Assembly: GCF_000708595.2 (NCBI RefSeq)
Contig: NZ_JARP01000007.1
Coordinates: forward strand, 248,001-312,000
DNA from: Flavobacterium sp. KJJ
Lineage (GTDB): Bacteria > Bacteroidota > Bacteroidia > Flavobacteriales > Flavobacteriaceae
Length of the DNA stretch: 64,000 bases
Direction of reading: 5' to 3'
Every line of letters starts with the position of its first letter. Position 1 is the stretch's first letter. The notes below the pieces were generated by a model. It was not told where the DNA came from, made no database searches, and saw nothing but the letters and a program-made list of their open reading frames with translations. Of this stretch, positions 54,657-61,189 are shown piece after piece. Both the position numbers and the translations under genes were made by a program.

Positions 54657-54664
54657 GTTTTTTT

Positions 54665-54709
54665 AATCGCGCAAAGACGCAGAGTCGCAAAGTTTTTTAA
54701 GCTTTGCGA
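54665..54709 (+). repeat. 45-bp inverted repeat, left copy
   Basis: This copy starts aatcgcgcaaagacgcagag and ends aagctttgcga. Its reverse complement occurs at 55255-55299 with one mismatch in 45. The two copies enclose the GxxExxY gene. Confidence 0.9.
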
Positions 54710-54718
54710 TTTTTTTTT
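54685..54718 (+). terminator. Hairpin terminator of alaS formed by the repeat
   Basis: tcgcaaag (54685-54692) pairs with ctttgcga (54702-54709) around a 9-nt loop and is followed by a nine-T run (54710-54718). The repeat has thus supplied the terminator. Confidence 0.75.
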
Positions 54719-54767
54719 ATTTTATAAAAGCTTATTTTTGTAGGTTTATACTTTAATTTTTTAAAGT

Positions 54768-55145
54768 ATGACCGAAAATGAAATTTCAGCCATTGTAGTT
54801 GATATCTGTTATAAAATGCATGTAAAATTAGGACCAGGTTTGTTAGAATCGGTTTATGAAGCAATTTTATATTACGAGTTAACTAAAAAAGGATTAATGG
54901 TAGAAAGACAAAAGGCTCTTCCTGTTTTTTGGGATGAATTAAAACTGGATATTGGTTTTCGAACCGATTTAATAGTTGAAAATAAATTGATTTTAGAAAT
55001 TAAATCAATTGAAAAAATAACAGAAGTTCATGCGAAACAAATTATGACCTATTTGAAAATCACCCAAATTAAATTAGGATTACTGATAAATTTTAATGTG
55101 CCTTTGATTAAATTTGGTATTACAAGGATTGTTAATAATCTTTAG
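54768..55145 (+). CDS. GxxExxY family protein (PD-(D/E)XK nuclease-like)
   Basis: The 125-residue protein has the family signature GPGLLESVYEAIL at about 23-35 (G-x-x-E-x-x-Y), then LMVERQKALPVFW, and DLIVENKLILEIKSIEKITE at about 67-86. The last keeps the D...E-x-K pattern of the PD-(D/E)XK nuclease superfamily. It ends GLLINFNVPLIKFGITRIVN, also typical. No biochemical role is established for the family. The gene lies alone between 45-bp inverted repeats, with a third partial copy at 55183-55212, suggesting a small mobile or repeat-associated unit. Confidence 0.93.
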   Translation: MTENEISAIVVDICYKMHVKLGPGLLESVYEAILYYELTKKGLMVERQKALPVFWDELKLDIGFRTDLIVENKLILEIKSIEKITEVHAKQIMTYLKITQIKLGLLINFNVPLIKFGITRIVNNL

Positions 55146-55182
55146 ATTAGGTTCAAATCTCAATCAAAAGAAACTAAGTCAA

Positions 55183-55212
55183 AACTTTGCGACTCTGCGC
55201 CTTTGCACGATT
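55183..55212 (-). repeat. Partial third copy of the cgcaaag repeat
   Basis: aactttgcgactctgcgcct continuing ttgcacgatt matches the last 30 bp of the right copy (55270-55299) with two differences, in the same orientation. Confidence 0.85.
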
Positions 55213-55254
55213 TTTTCTTTCTATAAAATTAAGATACTTATTAAAAAAGCAAAG

Positions 55255-55299
55255 TCGCAAAGCTTAAGAAACTTTGCGACTCTGCGTCTTTGCGCGATT
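55255..55299 (-). repeat. 45-bp inverted repeat, right copy
   Basis: This copy reads tcgcaaagcttaagaaactt then tgcgactctgcgtctttg and cgcgatt. It is the reverse complement of 54665-54709 with one mismatch. Its right end is 11 bp before the stop of the convergent ABC transporter gene, and it also holds a cgcaaag/ctttgcg stem. Confidence 0.9.
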
Positions 55300-55309
55300 A
55301 AAACAACCT

Positions 55310-57055
55310 CTATTTTCTTTCCCCAATCTGCTGGCGCCACATAGCGTAATACAAACCTTTTTCAACAATTAAATCTTCATGTTTGCCTTGCTCAATAATT
55401 TTACCTTGTTCTAGTACAAAAATTCTATCAGCATGCAGTACTGTAGAAAGTCGATGTGCAATCAAAACAGTAATTCGGTTTTTATCAGATATATTTCTGA
55501 TTGTTGCATTGATTTCTTCTTCGGTAATAGAATCTAATGCAGAAGTTGCCTCATCAAAAATTAATAAATTTGGGTTTCTTAAAATAGCTCTTGCGATAGA
55601 TAAACGCTGTTTTTCACCTCCAGAAACTTTAATTCCGCCTTCGCCTATTGTGGTGTTTAATCCATCTTCTGCACGTCTCAGCAATTTATCACAACTTGCT
55701 TTTTTAAGAGCATCATATAAATCTTCATCAGTTGCATTTGGTTTTACAAACAGCAAATTCTCGCGAATTGTTCCAGAGAATAATTGTGCATCCTGCGTTA
55801 CAAAACCCAATTGTTTTCTTAGATCAAGTAAATCAATATCAGTTGAATCAATATCATTATAAAGCACTTGACCTTCCGCAGGCGTATATAACCCCACCAA
55901 TAATTTTACTAAAGTCGTTTTCCCAGAACCAGACGGACCAACAAATGCAACAGTCTGTCCTTGTTTAATTTCAAAATTGATGTTTTCTACCGCTTTGAAT
56001 TTTGCCGTTTTATGTTTGAAACTTACATTAGAAAATAATAAAGATTGAATCGCACCAACATGCTTAGGGTTTTTAGGACGAAATTCTTTTGGAGCGCTTA
56101 ATAGAGTTTTAAAGTTTTCCATAGAAACTTTTGTTTCATTCAATGCAATAATGAAATTTCCTAATTCTTGCAAAGGGCCAAAGATGAAAAAAGTAAAAAA
56201 TACCATAGTCAGCAAATCACCAACAATAATTTTATTTCCGAACAAGAAATAATACAAAGTAAAAACAACGCAAGTTCTTAAAAAGTGAACTGTTGTTCCC
56301 TGAATAAAACTTAAACTTCTAATAAAACGGATTTTCTCTAACTCAAGCTGGAGAATTTTAAACGTATTTAAGTTCAAACGCTTTTCTTCCTGATACGTTA
56401 ATCCAAGGCTTTTTACAAGTTCGATATTTCTCAAACTTTCGGTTGTAGAACCTGCTAATGCATTCGTTTGGTTTACAATTTTTTTAGAAACAATTTTTAT
56501 TTTTTTACCCAAATACGAACTGATCAAAGCAATAATTGGAGCAGTAATCAAAAAGATAATCGAAATACGGTAATCAATTCGGGCAACGTAAACAATTACG
56601 AATATAAATCCGATAATGGTTTGAAAGATTAATGAGATTGAAAGTGTAATTAGTTTTTCAGAATCAGAGCGCACTTTCGTCAATTTGCTTAGCGTTTCTC
56701 CGCTTCGCTGGTCTTCAAATTCAGCATAAGGCAAATCGAGTGATTTTTTTATTCCATCAGTATACATTTGAGCTCCAGTTCGCTGAATAACGACATTGGT
56801 AAAATAATCCTGAAAGTTTTTAGTAATTCTCGAAATCATCGCAGCACCAAGCGAAAGTCCGAGCCAGAAAGATAAAGATTTAATAAACCCAATTTCGTTT
56901 CCTGCATATTTGTGTAATCCAACACCGCAATCCTGCATTAATTTTCCGGTAATAACCGAGTCTGATAAACTGAAACAGATGTTTATTGTAGCCATAATCA
57001 AAGCAAAAAACAATAGCATTTTGTGTTTGATTATATAAGAATATAGTAATTTCAT
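55310..57055 (-). CDS. MsbA-type ABC exporter (fused permease and ATPase)
   Basis: The 581-residue protein has an N-terminal six-helix exporter domain (about 1-310) and a C-terminal ATPase (about 335-581). Walker A is GPSGSGKTT near 375, the signature is VSGGEKQRLSIARA near 477, Walker B is LLIFDEATSALD, and the switch histidine is in IAHRLS. It works as a homodimer (or heterodimer) in the inner membrane and exports lipids, peptides or drugs; the substrate cannot be told. It is transcribed alone. Complete and normal length. Confidence 0.93.
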   Translation of the reverse strand: MKLLYSYIIKHKMLLFFALIMATINICFSLSDSVITGKLMQDCGVGLHKYAGNEIGFIKSLSFWLGLSLGAAMISRITKNFQDYFTNVVIQRTGAQMYTDGIKKSLDLPYAEFEDQRSGETLSKLTKVRSDSEKLITLSISLIFQTIIGFIFVIVYVARIDYRISIIFLITAPIIALISSYLGKKIKIVSKKIVNQTNALAGSTTESLRNIELVKSLGLTYQEEKRLNLNTFKILQLELEKIRFIRSLSFIQGTTVHFLRTCVVFTLYYFLFGNKIIVGDLLTMVFFTFFIFGPLQELGNFIIALNETKVSMENFKTLLSAPKEFRPKNPKHVGAIQSLLFSNVSFKHKTAKFKAVENINFEIKQGQTVAFVGPSGSGKTTLVKLLVGLYTPAEGQVLYNDIDSTDIDLLDLRKQLGFVTQDAQLFSGTIRENLLFVKPNATDEDLYDALKKASCDKLLRRAEDGLNTTIGEGGIKVSGGEKQRLSIARAILRNPNLLIFDEATSALDSITEEEINATIRNISDKNRITVLIAHRLSTVLHADRIFVLEQGKIIEQGKHEDLIVEKGLYYAMWRQQIGERK

Positions 57056-57242
57056 AAGTGAACTTAAATTTATAGAGATGCAAAAGTAGTGAATTGTTTG
57101 GCTTTGTAAAGTTGATTTAAGTTATTAAAAACCTAATTTTATGAAAATACCTTATTCTGTTGTAAAGGTATCTTTTTGAGATAATTATTTTCTTTCGTCT
57201 GAGATATTTCTAGTTTATTATTAACTATTAATATTAAATAAA

Positions 57243-57618
57243 ATGAAAAAAAATTATAAGCCTTTTTAGTGTTGTTGCTTTGGTATTGCATCTTGTTCAA
57301 AGGATGACAGTGTTAATTCGAAATCAGAAAATTTAATTTTGCCAAAAAACGATTAAACTAAGTGATCCAAATTATTCCTCTGAAAATTTGACAAACACAA
57401 TTAAGTATGACGAAAACAAAATTGTAAGCATCACGAATGAACGTGGAAAAACCGAATATACTTCTAATGGAAATTTAATAGTAAAAGAAGTAAATAGCAG
57501 TACGGCAACTGGCATTCGAAAAGAAATTTCATACAGTTATGCAAATGGCAAATTAGCCAAAGCATTAACAGTAGTGCCGAATAATTTTAGGAAAAAGATT
57601 ACTTTATTTTTTAAATAA
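57243..57618 (+). pseudogene. Broken YD-like lipoprotein gene
   Basis: An ATG at 57243 opens MKKNYKPF and stops. A shifted frame then gives a lipoprotein-like segment (FSVVALVLH, then SCSKDDSVNSKSENLILPKN), and another shift leads to the open stretch at 57388-57618 (NTIKYDENKIVSITNERGKT, then YSYANGKLAKALT). These pieces line up with the intact 253-aa lipoprotein 200 bp downstream (SCSSDD, then NYTYDQGNKIS and YSYDGNLINSIT). At least two frameshifts and a short C-terminus make it non-functional. Confidence 0.75.
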
Positions 57619-57814
57619 AACATATTGAGAAAATTATTGATGTAATTTGCTTACAAATTGAATTATAAAGAGTTAAGATTTATTATGTTTTAGAAAATAA
57701 CATTTTGATATAAAATAAGGTTTTTTAGTATTAAAATAAGTCAGAATTTATTTGGTTTTGAAATTGACTTTCATTTAAATTTAGGTTACTAATTAATTAT
57801 GTTAACCTTCAAAA

Positions 57815-58576
57815 ATGAAAAAAATCCTATACCTCTTTTGTGCTTTGACTTTAGTTCTTAGCTCTTGTTCAAGTGATGATGCTTCTTCTTCTTCAGTATT
57901 AATTAAAAAAATTATAGAAAAAGATATTGATGGAGATGATTATACTGTAAATTATACTTACGATCAAGGAAATAAAATTTCAGAAGAAACAGTGCAAGAT
58001 GGCGCAAGTACATATAAGATAATGTATTCGTATGATGGAAATTTAATTAATTCAATAACTCAGGTAAGCGGTGAACATGTAGATGTTTTAACTACTTTGA
58101 CTTATAATGCAACCAATTTACTTGCCGTTCTTGTGGACGAAATGGATGGTAAAAACCATTATTTGACAAAAACATACTATAAAGATAATTTTGATGGCAG
58201 TATTTCTTTTAGAAAAGTACACATAGATGAAGTAACAAGAGCTGAAACCGGTTTAAGTACAGGAAAGTTAAGCTATACGGACGGGAATCTTGTAAAAGAG
58301 GAAACCACCAATACTTCAGAAACTTCAACAATTGTTTATGAGTATGACACAAAAAATAATCCATTTAAAAATGTATTGGGGGTAGAATTTTTGCTTGATA
58401 ATGCAGAATTAGGGTACTCTAAGCATAATAAAACAAAAGAAACTACTACATCTTCTTCTGGATCTAGTCTAATTTATAGTTCTGCTTTTACTTATGATGG
58501 AAATGATTTTCCAACGGAAGCAAAACATTTTGATAAAGATGGAAAAACAGAAGGAACAACTCAGTATTTTTACTAA
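57815..58576 (+). CDS. Lipoprotein with YD-like beta repeats, unknown function
   Basis: The 253-residue protein starts MKKILYLFCALTLVLSSC, a lipoprotein signal with cysteine 18, then a Ser-rich linker. The mature part has repeated strands of the Y-(T/S)-Y-D-x-G/Q-N type (NYTYDQGNKISEETVQ, YSYDGNLINSITQ, YEYDTKNNPF, FTYDGNDFP). These resemble single RHS/YD strands without an RHS core. Similar small lipoproteins are common in Flavobacteria, with no known role. A broken paralogue lies just upstream. Confidence 0.75.
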   Translation: MKKILYLFCALTLVLSSCSSDDASSSSVLIKKIIEKDIDGDDYTVNYTYDQGNKISEETVQDGASTYKIMYSYDGNLINSITQVSGEHVDVLTTLTYNATNLLAVLVDEMDGKNHYLTKTYYKDNFDGSISFRKVHIDEVTRAETGLSTGKLSYTDGNLVKEETTNTSETSTIVYEYDTKNNPFKNVLGVEFLLDNAELGYSKHNKTKETTTSSSGSSLIYSSAFTYDGNDFPTEAKHFDKDGKTEGTTQYFY

Positions 58577-58587
58577 AATAAAATTGC

Positions 58588-58622
58588 AAAACCCAAACAG
58601 TTCCTATTGTTTGGGTTTTCTT
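58588..58622 (+). terminator. Intrinsic terminator between convergent genes
   Basis: aaaacccaaaca (58588-58599) and tgtttgggtttt (58608-58619) form a perfect 12-bp stem with an 8-nt loop. It begins 11 bp after the lipoprotein stop and is followed by ctttt. It also borders the stop of the minus-strand protease gene. Confidence 0.85.
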
Positions 58623-58623
58623 T

Positions 58624-59772
58624 TTAAATTTTTCCCATTTTTGATGACCACTTAACAACCCCCTTATAAATTAATTCAAGATTGCCGTCATCTTGCAATT
58701 GTAAAATTGCTCCAGAGAATTCAGCTGTATTACTGCTCCAAGTTATCCGTTCTGGCGAGCCTCCAACACCTCCAGTCGTTCCTTTAATTACCAAATTTCC
58801 GTTAGGTTCTAAATAGCAAGAAGTGCTGTAATTATATCTTCTATCTCCAGCTTCCCAAATTATTGTATTGTTTGCAAGATCAAAAATGTGGAGTAGGCCA
58901 GATTCAAATTTTAGCATATATTTTCCATTCGGAGATCTTATAGCATTTGTCCAGGGAATAAAATCAATTCGTTCTCCTGATTCAATACTTGATCGTATCG
59001 GAAAAGGATACCAGTGGTTTATAAATGTCATATCTGTAATAGATAAATCATCATTTACAGGATTTCTTACCCCGTCAGTTCTTAGTGACGGATCGATATA
59101 ATAATTCATAATCGATAAGCTGTCATACTCAGTATAATTGGTTTGTTCACTGCTGTAAAGAACATTCTCATCGACTTCTTCTTTAGACCAGCCCATTAAA
59201 TCGCTATAATATTTGTATACTTTTGGCAAATTCCAAGGAATGTTTGCTGCCGGACTTTGATGCTCGTGAATTAATCCTAATGCATGCCCAAATTCGTGTA
59301 ATACTTCTCTTTTTGTTGCTGTGTCGTTTCCGAGAGTTGTCCATCCAAAATTCATTGATGGCTCGTTTTGATAATTAGTGGTTGCATTAGTAGAGTTCAT
59401 TCCTAATACAGACCAGCTGCTGCCGTCATTTTTCCATCTAAAACTGATTCGAATGTCAGCATATTCATTGACAGGAACATACTCAAATTTGATATTTGCA
59501 TAGATAGTCCATTCTGAAGCAAATTCTTTAACTTTATCTTCAAGAGCAGTATTTCCATTCAAAAATTTAATTTTAACAATTTGTCCAGGATTCCATCGTG
59601 GCCAAGTTATAATCGCCGCATCTGGCTTTTCTGTCGCATTGTTTTGCTGATGAAATTCGTAAGTACAAACGGTTATCTTATTTTCATCAGAATAAGGAAA
59701 ATCTTTATTGTTTTGGTCACAAGAAGATATAACGAAGATAAAACTGACTATTGCAAGTTTTAATTTTTTCAT
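58624..59772 (-). CDS. Astacin-like (M12A) metallopeptidase lipoprotein with B-lectin domain
   Basis: The protein is about 382 residues. The ATG at 59772 is chosen because it gives a good lipoprotein signal (LKLAIVSFIFVISSC); the upstream in-frame ATG at 59811 adds 13 residues before it. The zinc motif HEFGHALGLIHEH at about 156-168 is the astacin HExxHxxGxxHE, with the Met-turn SIMNYY near 220. The C-terminal about 110 residues resemble a bulb-type mannose lectin (APNGKYMLKF-like repeat, LEPNGNLVIKG, LQDDGNLELIYKG). Together they suggest a cell-attached protease for glycoproteins, like flavastacin in plan. Catalytic residues are complete; substrate unknown. Confidence 0.9.
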   Translation of the reverse strand: MKKLKLAIVSFIFVISSCDQNNKDFPYSDENKITVCTYEFHQQNNATEKPDAAIITWPRWNPGQIVKIKFLNGNTALEDKVKEFASEWTIYANIKFEYVPVNEYADIRISFRWKNDGSSWSVLGMNSTNATTNYQNEPSMNFGWTTLGNDTATKREVLHEFGHALGLIHEHQSPAANIPWNLPKVYKYYSDLMGWSKEEVDENVLYSSEQTNYTEYDSLSIMNYYIDPSLRTDGVRNPVNDDLSITDMTFINHWYPFPIRSSIESGERIDFIPWTNAIRSPNGKYMLKFESGLLHIFDLANNTIIWEAGDRRYNYSTSCYLEPNGNLVIKGTTGGVGGSPERITWSSNTAEFSGAILQLQDDGNLELIYKGVVKWSSKMGKI

Positions 59773-59965
59773 GATTAGTGCTGCTAAAGTAAGCTTGCAA
59801 TTTAAATACAAAAAGAATTCATTTTTTAAACAGCATTCGAATTTGGCTTATATTGATACAAATATGCCTTGTGAAATTGTAAATGAAATACGAAGAATAC
59901 ACTTATTAAGAAGAATGCTTTTTTCTTAGTAAAAAATGGATGAAATTTGTGTAAAATGACAAGCC

Positions 59966-60925
59966 ATGCAATTCAGAACCCAAATCCCAATTTCAAAAAG
60001 CAGTGCAACTATCGATTATAATTCGAAATTACTGTCTTTTGGATCCTGTTTTGCAGAAAATATGGCAGAGAAATTCGATTATTTTAAGTTTCAAAATCAA
60101 ACAAATCCGTTTGGTATTATCTTTAATCCGGTTTCGATCGAAAAGATAACTGCGAGAACGGTTCGAAAAGAATTGTTTACAGAGAAAGATGTTTTCTTTT
60201 ATAACGAACGCTGGCACAGTTTTGAAGTGCATTCTGATTTAAGTAATTCAGATCGAGAAGAATTACTGGAAACTTTAAACAAGGCTATTGAAGAAACCAA
60301 TAAGCAGTTACAAGAAGTCACACATATCATTATTACCTACGGAACATCTTGGATTTATAGAAATATAGAAAGCGATGAAATTGTGGCCAATTGCCATAAA
60401 GTGCCTCAAAAGCAATTTTCAAAAGAATTATTATCGGTTGATGTTATCCAGCAAAGTATTCAAAATACAATTGATGTGATTCAAAGCATAAACCCAAAGG
60501 TAAATTTCATTTTTACAGTTTCGCCAGTACGCCACATAAAAGATGGTTTTGCTGAAAATCAATTGAGTAAATCACATTTATTTTCGGCGTTGCATCAAGT
60601 TTTAAAAACTCACAATTCAAAACTAATCCCTCATAATTATTTCCCTTCTTACGAAATCATGATGGATGAACTTCGTGATTATCGTTTTTACGCCGAAGAT
60701 ATGCTTCATCCAAACCAAGTTGCGATAGATTATATTTGGAATCGTTTCAGTGAAAATTACATATCAGAGAACAGTATTTCGATTATGCAAGAAGTAGATG
60801 AGATTCAAAAAAGTCTTCGCCACAGAAGTTTCAATCCCGATTCTGAGCAGCATCAAAAATTCTTAGAAAAACTGCAGCAGAAAATAAATCTTCTATCAGC
60901 TAAACAGCCTCATATTAAATTTTAA
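59966..60925 (+). CDS. GSCFA domain-containing protein
   Basis: The 319-residue soluble protein carries the family-naming motif LLSFGSCFAENMAEKFDYFK at about 24-43, followed by NQTNPFGIIFNP. It continues with THIIITYGTSWIYRN, FIFTVSPVRHIKDGFAEN, and AEDMLHPNQVAIDYIWNRF. GSCFA resembles the GDSL/SGNH hydrolase fold: the S in GSC as possible nucleophile and D-x-x-H-P near the end as the rest of the site. Substrate unknown. The gene stands 264 bp upstream of tamB-like on the same strand. Confidence 0.92.
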   Translation: MQFRTQIPISKSSATIDYNSKLLSFGSCFAENMAEKFDYFKFQNQTNPFGIIFNPVSIEKITARTVRKELFTEKDVFFYNERWHSFEVHSDLSNSDREELLETLNKAIEETNKQLQEVTHIIITYGTSWIYRNIESDEIVANCHKVPQKQFSKELLSVDVIQQSIQNTIDVIQSINPKVNFIFTVSPVRHIKDGFAENQLSKSHLFSALHQVLKTHNSKLIPHNYFPSYEIMMDELRDYRFYAEDMLHPNQVAIDYIWNRFSENYISENSISIMQEVDEIQKSLRHRSFNPDSEQHQKFLEKLQQKINLLSAKQPHIKF

Positions 60926-61189
60926 GATTTAAAGTTTTTTGCGCTTTTTGCGAGACTAAATTGAGATTTAATACCTTGAAAACTTCTTCTTGGAAAACTC
61001 GCAAAATGGCAAAAATCGAAAGTCTTTTCTTGTCGTTTTTAAGGCAACAATTTAACTATTGGCCGTAAAATTTTAGAATAATTGCTTGTAATTATGTAAA
61101 TTGTTAAAGTTTAAATTTTCCAATTTTGTAAACTGTATAAATACAGCCTTGCCATAACACAGCTTTAATTTAATCGTGTTTATTTACGT

